Virus record (IMG/VR): IMGVR_UViG_3300009124_000023
Location: 1-51,643 of that record
Strand: one strand, 5' to 3'
Length of the DNA stretch: 51,643 bases
Source: a virus
Shown here: positions 9,701 to 18,261 of the stretch, piece after piece
Position numbering within the stretch: position 1 is the stretch's first letter
Layout: each line of letters starts with the position of its first letter
Position numbers and translations under genes: made by a program
Notes under the pieces: generated by a model
What the model was told of the DNA's origin: nothing
Seen by the model: the letters and a program-made list of their open reading frames with translations, nothing else
Databases searched by the model: none

Positions 9701-11288
9701 CTATTCACCAGACGGAGTTAATAATTTAAGAATTGCTAAAGCTGGTACAGACTTTATGGCTCTTGACAGTTCTGGAGTAGGTATCGGTACAACCAACCCT
9801 TTACAATTATTACACCTATCAGATACAGCCGATACAGGTATTCAATTAACTAAAGAAGGTGTTGTAGCTTCAAGAATACAATCTGTTACTACTGGTTTGA
9901 AGTTTGGTGTTGATACTTCAAATGGTGATACAGAACGCATGAGAATCGACTCCTCAGGCAACGTAGGTATTGGTATAACAGCACCTGAAGCTAAATTACA
10001 TGTTGATGACAATACAGTTATATTTGGTAATGGTGCTAGTGGTTATGCTACTGTTAATTTTCATTCTGCATCCACAGGTTCAGCTAGGTATGCTTCTATA
10101 AGAAAAAATTACGATTCACCATTTGATATGCGTATCAGAGCAAACAATTCAACAGGTGGTGTTCCTTTAATATTTGAAGGTGGAAGTGATACTGAATATG
10201 CTAGATTTGATAATACTGGCAACTTAGGTATTGGTACAAGTAGTCCTGATACCTTATTAGAGCTTTCAAAAGCAGCAGGGACAGGAACAAGTTTAGTAAA
10301 ATTAGCAAATACTTCAGGTGGAGCTACAAGCAATATTGCACAAATAGATTTTGAGTTAAATAACACTTTCTCAGGTGCAAATGTTGATGTTCAAATTGGT
10401 GCTATTAAAACTAATGCAGGTAATGAAGAATCAGCATTTTATATTAATACCACAAGTGGCACAGGTACACCAACAGAAAGACTAAGGATAGACAGTTCAG
10501 GCAGACACGCTATGGGTAACACCCCATCAATCAGCAACAACTACATTTTATCCATTGATTCAGATGCTAGTGGACAAGCAGCAGGGATTCACTTTACACA
10601 TGGCACAAAGAATCTTTACTTGGGTTACATCGCAACCACAGCTACAGATAACGCTGAAATGTGGAACGCTGCCAATGGTTTTTTAAGATTTGCTACAAAT
10701 AATTTAGAACGCATGAGGATTGATTCTTCAGGAAACTTAGGTATCGGTACAACAACTCCTTCATCAACGCTACATATTAGATATAATGTTAACGGAACTG
10801 AAGCAGACTCACATTTTCAAATTCAAGGTAGTGGATATTCTGCTTTTCATTGGTTAGATGGTACAGCTTATTATATTGGACAAAATTCTGGTGCAAGGTC
10901 ATTAAGGATGTATGCAGGAGCAGAAACTGCTGGAGTAGAATTGTCAGCAGGTGGTACATCTTTTGGCACTTTTTCGGATGAAAGATTAAAGGAAAATATA
11001 CAAGATATTGGTTCTGTAACAGAAAAAATAAAAGACATAAGATGTGTAAGTTTTAATAGAATTGATATAGAAGATTCAAAAGAAACCATAGGTTTTATAG
11101 CACAAGATTTTGTAGGTAAGTTTGACCAAGTTTTAGATAAAACTAAATTAAGAGATGGTGATGAAGAAGAATACTACTCAATTAAATATTCAGAAACTAT
11201 ACCTGTATTAATGAAAGCTATCCAAGAACAACAAGAACAAATCGAATCACTAAAAAGTGAAATAGAGCTATTAAAAGGAGGAAACTAA
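6708..11288 (+). CDS. Long tail fibre with S74 chaperone domain
   Basis: A 1526-residue fibre. Residues 1-80 look like a virion-attachment domain (N-terminal ALFNNEYNQLVNAF helix). Residues about 140-520 hold three related modules of the YVDAQ-T-A-E-D-L-D type, the first two nearly identical at the protein level. Residues 540-1350 carry about eleven copies of the E-R-M-R-I-D-S-S-G-N-V-G-I-G-T beta-solenoid/collar motif. The C-terminus, from S1423-D1424-E-R-L-K-E-N-I, is a Peptidase_S74 intramolecular chaperone, which trimerises the fibre and in the family then cleaves itself off, and ends in a coiled coil. Receptor binding is the expected role. It is the only obvious receptor-binding protein in the window. 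Confidence 0.92.
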   Translation: MAGYTRQSTFADGDTITAALFNNEYNQLVNAFSNTSGHAHDGTAGEGPVIGLIGDAGETTPLNKVLIDTVNNYIEFYVDVSSSSVQQLYIADGAIVPVTDNDIDLGTSSLEFKDLYIDGTANLDSLVLGSGSTVTAILDEDDLSSDSATSLATQQSIKAYVDAQVTAQDLDFQGDSGGALSIDLDSESLTIAGGTGIDTSGATNTLTVAIDSTVATLTGSQTLTNKTIDVDNNTVSNIEVDNFKASAIVLESEGIGSNDNDTTLPTSAAVKDYVDTQLTAEDLDFQGDTGGALSIDLDSETLTIAGGTGIDTSGATNTLTVAIDSTVATLTGTQTLTNKTIDAASNTLSNIANSSLTNSSVSYGGVSVSLGGSDATPAFDLSDATAYPGDSSLVTVGALNSGSITSGFGAIDNGSSAITTTGTITYGSLSDGVITITAFADEDDMVSNSATLVPTQQSVKAYVDAQITAEDLDVSDGTASIAIDLDSETLGILGGTGLTSSASGNNVTLSVDASQTQITSVGTLADLTVSGDLTVDTNTFYVDSTNNRIGIGTTSPNASSVHVDGGGQNSALFLYSNDTDTFITISDDDGAAEIRTKDGGALQFSTGGTTNTLADSTTAMYINSSQNVGIGTTSPNQLLHLENSTLAADDARIRVVSGTSGEASIIFGDSDYGSRGRFVYDNATDSLQFWGADSTTSAERMRIDSSGNVGIGGDTTTATSLNNLSIGAYADASSGIVLRGTTASALNFEDNSSVTAARVYYNHASGYMAFNTEQTERLRIDSSGRVAIGRTPQSNRNLEVFKSDSGNDVRGEIQNGSNTTGSNAVIGTLVAGSSGGDPFTSYTVSGVTSWSEGIDNSDSDKFKISNNFGPGTNDYLTIDTSGNVGIGETVPSNYGKFVVAAAGIGNHINSTSGAGGINFYEGGSGRFSLRTLNGSAGLAFYDTFNAAERMRIDSSGNVGIGTTSPAFQNANAGLHIVDATAPGIRLQDSNAVNSDFEIYSPDGVNNLRIAKAGTDFMALDSSGVGIGTTNPLQLLHLSDTADTGIQLTKEGVVASRIQSVTTGLKFGVDTSNGDTERMRIDSSGNVGIGITAPEAKLHVDDNTVIFGNGASGYATVNFHSASTGSARYASIRKNYDSPFDMRIRANNSTGGVPLIFEGGSDTEYARFDNTGNLGIGTSSPDTLLELSKAAGTGTSLVKLANTSGGATSNIAQIDFELNNTFSGANVDVQIGAIKTNAGNEESAFYINTTSGTGTPTERLRIDSSGRHAMGNTPSISNNYILSIDSDASGQAAGIHFTHGTKNLYLGYIATTATDNAEMWNAANGFLRFATNNLERMRIDSSGNLGIGTTTPSSTLHIRYNVNGTEADSHFQIQGSGYSAFHWLDGTAYYIGQNSGARSLRMYAGAETAGVELSAGGTSFGTFSDERLKENIQDIGSVTEKIKDIRCVSFNRIDIEDSKETIGFIAQDFVGKFDQVLDKTKLRDGDEEEYYSIKYSETIPVLMKAIQEQQEQIESLKSEIELLKGGN
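7189..7737 (+). repeat. Duplicated module inside the tail fibre
   Basis: Two copies of a segment of about 65 residues (centred on D-F-Q-G-D-x-G-G-A-L-S-I-D-L-D-S-E) repeat with a period of 339 bases (113 residues). Protein identity is very high while many third positions differ, so the duplication is old and held by selection on the protein. A weaker third copy follows near 8085-8270. Confidence 0.8.
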
Positions 11289-11289
11289 A

Positions 11290-11658
11290 ATGGCTATATC
11301 ATATACTTGGGATGTATCAAACGTGGACACTTATCCCAGCCACACTGACAGTCAAGACCCAGCCAACACTGAGTCTGATGTCATCTATAACGTTCACTGG
11401 CGATTAAACGGTGAAGACGATGCTAATAACGATGCTAATGGCAACCCACAATCAGGGTCTGTCTATGGCTCAGTTGGACTAAGCGTTGAGGACTTATCAG
11501 GCTTCACAGCTTTTGACAGTGTAACTTTATCTGATGTGCAAGGCTGGGTTGAAACAGCTCTTGGGTCTGACGAAGTGACAGCACTGAAAGCTGGTATTGA
11601 TGCTCAGATAGCAGAAAAGATTACCCCAACCAGCGAAAGCAAAGTTATAGGAAGCTAA
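11290..11658 (+). CDS. Fibre-associated small conserved protein
   Basis: A 122-residue acidic protein starting M-A-I-S-Y-T-W-D-V, beginning immediately after the fibre stop and preceded by GGAGGA at the fibre's 3' end. Proteins with this Y-T-W opening and a final A-x-I-D-A-Q-I segment are found beside fibre genes in several marine phage groups. The role is unknown; a fibre or neck accessory is a reasonable inference from position. Confidence 0.7.
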   Translation: MAISYTWDVSNVDTYPSHTDSQDPANTESDVIYNVHWRLNGEDDANNDANGNPQSGSVYGSVGLSVEDLSGFTAFDSVTLSDVQGWVETALGSDEVTALKAGIDAQIAEKITPTSESKVIGS

Positions 11659-11659
11659 C

Positions 11660-11923
11660 ATGGAACTAACCCCATATTTATTTTGGAACATTTTTATAAC
11701 TTTGGTACTTGCTCCATTGATGTATGGGATTAGAGCCAATGCTTCAGAACTTAAAAGACAAGACATATTGCTTAATAAGACTCGTGAGGAGATTGCTAAG
11801 TATTATGTTACTAAACCAGAAGTTAGAACTGAAATGGATTTAATACTTGAAAGGTTTGAAAAGCTTGAAGAGAAGATAGATAAAATCTTTGAGATGATGT
11901 ATAATAAAAATGCACAAAGGTAA
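11660..11923 (+). CDS. Small membrane protein with coiled coil
   Basis: An 87-residue protein with one hydrophobic segment (residues 6-24) followed by a long charged helix, predicted coiled coil (residues 28-80). This one-TM-plus-coiled-coil plan resembles haemolysin XhlA-like and holin-accessory proteins. It sits in the tail/internal-protein operon away from the lysozyme, so it could equally be a membrane-anchored virion or ejection component. Confidence 0.65.
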   Translation: MELTPYLFWNIFITLVLAPLMYGIRANASELKRQDILLNKTREEIAKYYVTKPEVRTEMDLILERFEKLEEKIDKIFEMMYNKNAQR

Positions 11924-12017
11924 AGGCATAGCAGTCTTCATAGCACTAGGAGTACCCGAAGGTAAGGTATTGAAAAATTTAAAGAGAAGGAAAAATGGCA
12001 AGAAAAAGAAAAACTAA
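11910..12017 (+). CDS. Possible 35-residue basic peptide
   Basis: An ATG-initiated frame filling the gap between two genes and overlapping both (14 and 23 bases). The peptide starts M-H-K-G-K-G-I-A-V-F and ends in a Lys/Arg-rich tail. Only coupling and composition support it; no clear ribosome site. Confidence 0.4.
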   Translation: MHKGKGIAVFIALGVPEGKVLKNLKRRKNGKKKKN

Positions 12018-15015
12018 TTTAAAGAAAGTTAAAAGAACTAAAAGACAGATAGGCGGTCTTAATCAAAGTTCTTTAGACCCTAGAAAACAACCACCTAGAA
12101 TGCCACCAGAAGATGATGTAGTTATTGGTGCTCCTGTACCTCCAGAACAACCACCTGCAGTAGAACCAACAATGAGAACTATGCCATACATGCCTGAAGG
12201 TGTTGAAACAAGCGTAAATTTACCACCAGAGTTTTTTGGCAGTCAAGCACAACAACTTCCTCAAGGAGCCAAACCAGCTGGAGTACAAACTCAAGCACAG
12301 CCACAACAACAGCAGCAGCAGCAGCAGCAGCAAACATATGAGTTTGACCCTGATGTTGATTTATGGTGGCAGAATTTAGGATATAGTTCTCCTCAAGAAG
12401 CTATAAAAGATGGATGGCAGTTTGATGCGGCTACAGGACAATGGGTACAAAAGTCATATACTGGTACAACTACAGGAGGAGAAGCTGGTACAACTACAAC
12501 AACTACTGCTACCAATGAAGAACTTGTAGCTCAGCAAGAAGCAGCAAGAGCAAGAGCAGAACAATTAATAGCTGATTATGAAGCTAATAAATTAAGTCCA
12601 GAAGACTTAAAACAGGTTGACCCAAATATTGCAGCTCAATTACAAACTATGGGAACTGTTGCTCCGGTAGGATTAGTAGAAGCCGTTGCACCTCAAGCAG
12701 CACAAGTTGTAACTGCACCCGCTGCTGAACAAGTTGATTTACCAAAAGATATATCTCCTGCAGACTATGAAGCCGTATTAGCTGACCAACCTGAAGATGT
12801 AAAAGCAGCAATAGGTGAATTATCAGATGAATCTAAGGCAAGTGTTGTTGAGTTAAGTAAATTAACAAGTCCTGCACAAGCTGCAGAGTTTGCTAAAAAA
12901 GATATAGAAGCTGCTAAAGCAGAAACAATAGAGGCAGTTATTTCTGGAGGAGCTTTTGTCCCAGAAGTTACTGGTATTACTTCTCAAATATCAGAAACAC
13001 CTCAAGCTGAACAACAATCTAGAGAAGCCATTATAGGAGAATCAGCAACTCAAGGAGAAGCAGCTCAGATAGTTGGACAAGTAGGTTATGAAGCAGCTAA
13101 ACAAAGAGTAGTTAAAGGAACAGCTGCTAAAGGTGCTGCAGCTCAAATGATTGCTGAAACTGCTGACTTACCACCAGAAATATCATCAGCTATTGTTGAA
13201 GACCCAGCAACTGTTGAAGCACAAATAGACAATGAACCAATAGAAGTTCAAGCAGCCGTTGCTGCCTTACCACAAGAAGCTTTAGTTTCTTCACAAATGG
13301 AAACACTCTTAGGTGGTTTAGAAGATGGTGAAATACCTGTATGGGCTAGACCAGCAGTTGATTTAGTTAATCAGAGAATGGCACAACGAGGTATGTTAGC
13401 TTCGACAGTAGGTAGAGATGCTTTATTTAATTCTATTATACAAAGTGCCTTTCCTTTAGCACAAGGTAATGCACAGGCTTTACAGGCTAGAGCTGCACAA
13501 AACTTAAGTAATGAACAACAAGCCAACTTACAAGAAGCTACACAGGCTCAACAGCTTAAGATGCAAAACTTAGCCAATAGACAAGATGCAGCTTCACAGA
13601 CAGCTCAGTTTGCTCAACAAATGGGTGTTATGCAAAGTCAGTTTAGACAACAAGCTGTTATTACAACTGCTGAACAACAACAACAAGTTAGATTACAAAA
13701 TCTAAATAATCAACAACAAGCTGCTGTTTTAAATGCTCAGAACCAACAAGCTATAAATGCTCAGAATTTAGGCAATGAGCAACAAGTAAATTTGGCAAAC
13801 TTGCAAGTTGAAGCACAAGTTCAAGGAGCTAACCAAGCTGCAGAAAATCAACAGCAGTTAGCAGAGATGCAAATAGCTGCAGATTTCTTAGCTAAGAATG
13901 CTGGGTTTAAACAGCAAATGGATTTAGCAAACTTGTCAAATGACCAGCAAATGAGATTGGCAAACTTGACTGCTTTAAACCAAGCAGGTGCCGATAATCT
14001 AAACGCAGCCCAACAAACTGAATTAGCTAACTTAAATGCTCAAATGAATATGAACATTAAGAATGCTGAAATTGCTCAACAGATGGGTATAGCAAATCTT
14101 AATGTTGCTCAACAAAGAGCTATGGCAAATGCCAACATGGTTGCTAATATGGACATGGCTAAGTTTAACAATGCTCAGCAAGTTGAATTAGCTAATAGTA
14201 AATTTATGCAAACTGTTACATTAACAGACTTTAATGCTGAACAACAAGCAGCTATGCAAAATGCTACAGCAATGGCTTCACTTGATTTAGCAACTGCTGA
14301 CCAAAGAACTAAAATAGCTATACAGAATGCTCAGGCATTTTTACAAATGGATATGGCTAATCTTAACAATGAACAACAAGCTAATATGATGAGAAGTCAA
14401 CAAGAACAGCAAAGATTGTTGTCTGACCAAGCAGCTCAAAATGCTGCTAGACAGTTTAATGCAACATCTGAAAATCAAACTAATCAGTTCATGGCATCTC
14501 TTGGGCAACAGGCTCAGATATTTAATGCATCTGAAGTTAATAAAAATGCTCAGTTTAATGCTCAACAAGAAAATGCTAGGAATGCTATGGTATTTCAAGT
14601 TGAAGCCGATTTAGAAAAAGCTAATGCAGCTATGGCAAATGAAATAAATAAGTTCAATACACAAATTGATTTCAATAGAGAACAGTTTAATATTCAACAA
14701 TCTAATGCCATTGAGCAATCAAATGTAGCATGGCGAAGACAAGCTAATACTGTTAATACTGCAGCTGAAAATGCTGTAATGCAACAGAATGCACAAAATG
14801 CATTTGGACTATCTTCACAAGCTATGTCTTTCTTATGGCAAGAATTAAGAGACCAAGCAGACTATGATTTTAGAAGGTCAGAAGGTGCAGCAAATAGAGA
14901 AGCTCAGTTATATGCCACAGCTATTGCTAATGAAGCAAATGGTGCTCAAAACTGGGGTACTATGACAAGTCAGATAGGAACATTAATAAGTACATTATTC
15001 GGAGGAAAAAAATAA
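11995..15015 (+). CDS. Large Q/N/A-rich internal virion protein
   Basis: A 1006-residue protein. Residues 1-30 are Arg/Lys-rich; 30-115 Pro/Gln-rich with a ten-Gln run; 130-420 an Ala/Glu-rich helical part; and from about 480 to 950 a long array of degenerate repeats around N-L-x-N-x-Q-Q-A and A-N-L-N, extremely rich in Gln, Asn and Ala. No catalytic motif is visible. Placed with other large proteins after the fibre, it is most likely ejected with DNA or lines the head interior. AGAAGGA ribosome site. The composition is prion-like, but amphipathic coiled coil is the simpler reading. Confidence 0.75.
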   Translation: MARKRKTNLKKVKRTKRQIGGLNQSSLDPRKQPPRMPPEDDVVIGAPVPPEQPPAVEPTMRTMPYMPEGVETSVNLPPEFFGSQAQQLPQGAKPAGVQTQAQPQQQQQQQQQQTYEFDPDVDLWWQNLGYSSPQEAIKDGWQFDAATGQWVQKSYTGTTTGGEAGTTTTTTATNEELVAQQEAARARAEQLIADYEANKLSPEDLKQVDPNIAAQLQTMGTVAPVGLVEAVAPQAAQVVTAPAAEQVDLPKDISPADYEAVLADQPEDVKAAIGELSDESKASVVELSKLTSPAQAAEFAKKDIEAAKAETIEAVISGGAFVPEVTGITSQISETPQAEQQSREAIIGESATQGEAAQIVGQVGYEAAKQRVVKGTAAKGAAAQMIAETADLPPEISSAIVEDPATVEAQIDNEPIEVQAAVAALPQEALVSSQMETLLGGLEDGEIPVWARPAVDLVNQRMAQRGMLASTVGRDALFNSIIQSAFPLAQGNAQALQARAAQNLSNEQQANLQEATQAQQLKMQNLANRQDAASQTAQFAQQMGVMQSQFRQQAVITTAEQQQQVRLQNLNNQQQAAVLNAQNQQAINAQNLGNEQQVNLANLQVEAQVQGANQAAENQQQLAEMQIAADFLAKNAGFKQQMDLANLSNDQQMRLANLTALNQAGADNLNAAQQTELANLNAQMNMNIKNAEIAQQMGIANLNVAQQRAMANANMVANMDMAKFNNAQQVELANSKFMQTVTLTDFNAEQQAAMQNATAMASLDLATADQRTKIAIQNAQAFLQMDMANLNNEQQANMMRSQQEQQRLLSDQAAQNAARQFNATSENQTNQFMASLGQQAQIFNASEVNKNAQFNAQQENARNAMVFQVEADLEKANAAMANEINKFNTQIDFNREQFNIQQSNAIEQSNVAWRRQANTVNTAAENAVMQQNAQNAFGLSSQAMSFLWQELRDQADYDFRRSEGAANREAQLYATAIANEANGAQNWGTMTSQIGTLISTLFGGKK
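12302..12332 (+). repeat. CAG/CAA glutamine-codon microsatellite
   Basis: A run of about ten Gln codons, mostly CAG, inside the internal virion protein. Perfect trinucleotide runs of this length are unusual in compact phage genomes and are candidates for length variation by slippage. Confidence 0.85.
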
Positions 15016-15017
15016 TC

Positions 15018-15884
15018 ATGGGTATTTTTAAGAAAATATTTAAAGGTGTAAAAAACGTATTTAAAAAAGTTGGTAAAGGTATTAAAAAAGTAGCCAAAGG
15101 AGTAGGTAAAGTATTAGGTAAAATTGCAAAACCTTTTCAAAAGTTTGGATTAGTTGGGCAAATAGCTTTAGGCTTTATAATGCCTTGGGCGATAGGCAGT
15201 GTGTTTGGTGGACTCACGTCAACTGCATTCGGCACATTTGCTAAAGGTTTAGCACAAAGTGGTAACATTTTTGCTAAGGCAGCAGGTTATGCTTTTCAAG
15301 GTATTCACTGGGGAGCAACGCAAGTATCTAATGCTTATTCATTTATTAGTGATAAAATATCCAGTGGTATTGAAGGACTAACTAATAAAGCAAAATCATT
15401 GTTTGGTAAGGGAGCAGATGCTTCAACCCTAATTGATGATGCTGTTATAAATGCTCCTGAATTTAAAGAAAGCTATCTTGATGATTTATTAACACAACCT
15501 AGTTTTGATGAGCAAGGATTTAATGTTGCTAAGCTTGGTGAACTGGGAGGTAAAACAACAGTAAGTGCTAGTGTTGAAAAAAGCTTAATGGGTAAAGTAG
15601 GAGAAGCAGCTATGACAGGTGTTGTCTCAGGTGTTACCTCTGGAGCACAAGACCTTGTTTATCAAGGTATAATGGGAGAAGAAGGTGAAGGCGGTTCATG
15701 GGGAGGTATCGTAGATTTTACAGACCAAAGCTTACAATATGGTAAAGCCAACGAAACAGATTTATTACTACAAAACAATGGTTTAAATTATGGTGGACCT
15801 TCATATAATTTAAATACAATTTACAGTAGTTTTGGACAGAGTGAAAATTTTAACTGGTTTAACAATGAACCAGTAGCAGCATAA
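15018..15884 (+). CDS. Internal virion protein with amphipathic Lys/Gly N-terminus
   Basis: A 288-residue protein. Residues 1-42 are a run of K-K/G-x amphipathic helix with roughly one Lys in three and no acidic residue, followed by a hydrophobic segment (45-70, one or two membrane-spanning stretches) and a Gly/Ala/Ser-rich remainder. Such architecture suits a membrane-active ejection protein. It starts two bases after the Q/N-rich gene and is followed 9 bases later by the next gene. No enzyme motif. Confidence 0.7.
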   Translation: MGIFKKIFKGVKNVFKKVGKGIKKVAKGVGKVLGKIAKPFQKFGLVGQIALGFIMPWAIGSVFGGLTSTAFGTFAKGLAQSGNIFAKAAGYAFQGIHWGATQVSNAYSFISDKISSGIEGLTNKAKSLFGKGADASTLIDDAVINAPEFKESYLDDLLTQPSFDEQGFNVAKLGELGGKTTVSASVEKSLMGKVGEAAMTGVVSGVTSGAQDLVYQGIMGEEGEGGSWGGIVDFTDQSLQYGKANETDLLLQNNGLNYGGPSYNLNTIYSSFGQSENFNWFNNEPVAA

Positions 15885-15893
15885 GGAAATAAA

Positions 15894-16499
15894 ATGGCAG
15901 AAGTAGAATATAAAAATTTTGAACAAGAGGGCTTAGATTTTTTAGCTAATAGGGGTAGACCGATACCGGGACAATCATTAACAAACAGTCCTGATGAATC
16001 TTACGCATGGGAGAAGACTCCTCAGTTTACAAATTTACAATCAGCTACAGATGCCTTATTTGTAGAACTTACAGAACCGGAAGTTTATGATTCAGTATTA
16101 ACAATGATAGAACAGGGTGAGTCTATTGCTAATGTGGCACAAGTTGTATTATATGATGGCTTTCAAAAAGGTATGTTTAATCCAGACCTAATGATGTTGT
16201 TAATTGAACCCACCATGTACATTTTAATGGCACTGGCTGAGAAAGGTGGTATCGATGATTATAAAATATATAATGGTGAGGAAGAAGATGAGTTAGATGA
16301 CGAATCTGAACTTGAGGGTATGGATAGAGTAATGGATGTTGCTAAACAAAAGTTAGCACCTAAAATGAAATCAGGAGTATTGCCAAGAGATATTGAGGCT
16401 AAGATTGATGAATTGGAAATACCTGAAAGACCTAGTTTATTAGAAAGGCAAGAAATGCCTCAAGAAGAACCAAGCTTATTAGATAGAGGAGAAGAGTAA
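15894..16499 (+). CDS. Conserved virion-region protein, 201 residues
   Basis: Acidic, mostly helical protein with a hydrophobic middle (residues 95-115, L-M-M-L-L-I-E-P-T-M-Y-I-L-M-A-L-A) and a Glu/Pro-rich tail containing two R-P-S-L-L-E-R-like repeats. AAGGA ribosome site. The stop overlaps the next start (TAATG). Short acidic proteins of this type accompany internal virion proteins in several marine phages; I cannot assign a function. Confidence 0.65.
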   Translation: MAEVEYKNFEQEGLDFLANRGRPIPGQSLTNSPDESYAWEKTPQFTNLQSATDALFVELTEPEVYDSVLTMIEQGESIANVAQVVLYDGFQKGMFNPDLMMLLIEPTMYILMALAEKGGIDDYKIYNGEEEDELDDESELEGMDRVMDVAKQKLAPKMKSGVLPRDIEAKIDELEIPERPSLLERQEMPQEEPSLLDRGEE

Positions 16500-18253
16500 T
16501 GGCACAAGACATTAAAGCTTTAGGCGAGTCTTTACTAGCAGGAGCTAGGCAAAGAAGAAAAAAAGAAGAAAAAAGAGCTAAAATATTTGGCGGTTTGATG
16601 CTAGGTGTAAGTATTGGTAATCATTTTTTAAGACAAAAAGCTGAAAGAAGAATGATGGAGTTTGCTAATTCTAGTAAAAATATGGTTCGAGATGCTGAAA
16701 GAAACTTTACACAAGGTGTAGATTTTTGGACCAACCATAACAATATGCTTAAAAATGCTAAATTAGAAAGTAATCCTGATGCATGGGAAGAGGCATATAA
16801 AATTCAATATAGAGATACTTGGTTAAAACAAAATCCTTTAAAAGAAAGTCAATACGATGCACAGGCTTTAAATAAAATTATTGATGAAGAAACAAAAGAT
16901 GATATTTCAGCTTATGGAAAACAGTTAGAAGCTATGCAAGAATTTCAAGGTTATAAGGCAGCTGATAAACCTGCTTATATGGCTCCTATCACACAAACAT
17001 TTAAAAAAGTTGGCGAAAGGTTCAAAAAAGATTACACAGTTGGTGGAGTCTTATTAGAAGGTTTAGGTCTTAGAAAAAGTCCTAAATTAAAAGATGTTAA
17101 AATTGGTGAAGTATCTTTAAAACTTCCTGAAAGTATGGAAGGAACTATTGAGTTTGAAAATCTTAAAACTTTCTTACATAATTCTGCAGCACAACAAGTT
17201 AGAATTAGAGATGCTAAAGAAGGATATGTTTTTGAAATTGAAGCTGAGCCTTCTCAGTCTCCTGAAACAAGAGCTAAAATTGATGTTATTAAAAAACGTT
17301 CTACCTTTAAAGTAGATGCAGGAATACAAACAATGGCAGATAATTATTTTGTTGATGGTATAACTAATGAAGAGAAAAAAAGATATACCATAACTTTAAA
17401 AACAGGTGATGATACAGAACAAACATTTAATGCGTATGATATTGTTAGTGGTTTAGATTCTAACTTTGTTAATGGTGTTAGTGTACAAGAAAGTTTTCAA
17501 GGTGATGTTGTAAGATATGCAAGTATTTTAAAATCCATGTATGCTGAAAATTCAGAGTTATTAACAATGCCTCCGGATGCTCAAATTATGTCAGAAGCCT
17601 ATCAAATTATAGGACAAAAAGTTCGAGTAGCCACTAATCCAAATTGGGTTGAAGGACTTTTTCAGTCTCAAGAATTTACCTATGATACTATAAATAAAGC
17701 AACTCTTACTGATTTAGCTGTACGAAATTTTCAAGAACAAACAGGTAATTCAGATGTCAATATTCCTGAAAGTATTCAAGATGATTTGAGTACAGAAACT
17801 TCTTCAACTGAGCCACCTCCTAGAACTTCTGTTCCAGAAATGAATAATGAACAGCTTATTAATTTTGCACAATTTGTAAGTAAAGACCAAGGATTTGAAA
17901 ATGTAGATGAAGTTAATACGTTTTTTAAACCACTTATTGAAAGAGCTAACATATTAGAAAGTTCTGCAACAGTTGAACAACTTCAGTCATTAAAGGAAAG
18001 TTCTTTACAGAAATTTGAAGTTAAAGTTGAGGATGATGAATCGCCTGTAATGGGACCGGGAGGAATGGTTGAGTCTAGAAATCTTTTTGAAGATTTTAAA
18101 AATTTACAAACTAGAAAAGATATTAACATTTTAAATAGATATGTTAATGAAGGTTATCCTAATACAGCTGTTCTTAAAAGAATATTGCGTAAATATGGCT
18201 TAGATGAAAATGCTAGTCCATCAACTGTTTCCAACTTTTTAGAATCAATTTAG
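16499..18253 (+). CDS. Internal virion/structural protein, 584 residues
   Basis: A charged, mainly helical protein with a basic N-terminal stretch (residues 15-32, R-Q-R-R-K-K-E-E-K-R) next to a short hydrophobic segment (30-45). Residues 190-330 look beta-rich and the C-terminal third is helical with Ser/Pro linkers. Its start shares one base with the upstream stop, in the run of large proteins between fibre and lysozyme. Probably packaged in or on the virion; no recognisable domain. Confidence 0.65.
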   Translation: MAQDIKALGESLLAGARQRRKKEEKRAKIFGGLMLGVSIGNHFLRQKAERRMMEFANSSKNMVRDAERNFTQGVDFWTNHNNMLKNAKLESNPDAWEEAYKIQYRDTWLKQNPLKESQYDAQALNKIIDEETKDDISAYGKQLEAMQEFQGYKAADKPAYMAPITQTFKKVGERFKKDYTVGGVLLEGLGLRKSPKLKDVKIGEVSLKLPESMEGTIEFENLKTFLHNSAAQQVRIRDAKEGYVFEIEAEPSQSPETRAKIDVIKKRSTFKVDAGIQTMADNYFVDGITNEEKKRYTITLKTGDDTEQTFNAYDIVSGLDSNFVNGVSVQESFQGDVVRYASILKSMYAENSELLTMPPDAQIMSEAYQIIGQKVRVATNPNWVEGLFQSQEFTYDTINKATLTDLAVRNFQEQTGNSDVNIPESIQDDLSTETSSTEPPPRTSVPEMNNEQLINFAQFVSKDQGFENVDEVNTFFKPLIERANILESSATVEQLQSLKESSLQKFEVKVEDDESPVMGPGGMVESRNLFEDFKNLQTRKDINILNRYVNEGYPNTAVLKRILRKYGLDENASPSTVSNFLESI

Positions 18254-18261
18254 TTTAACTT

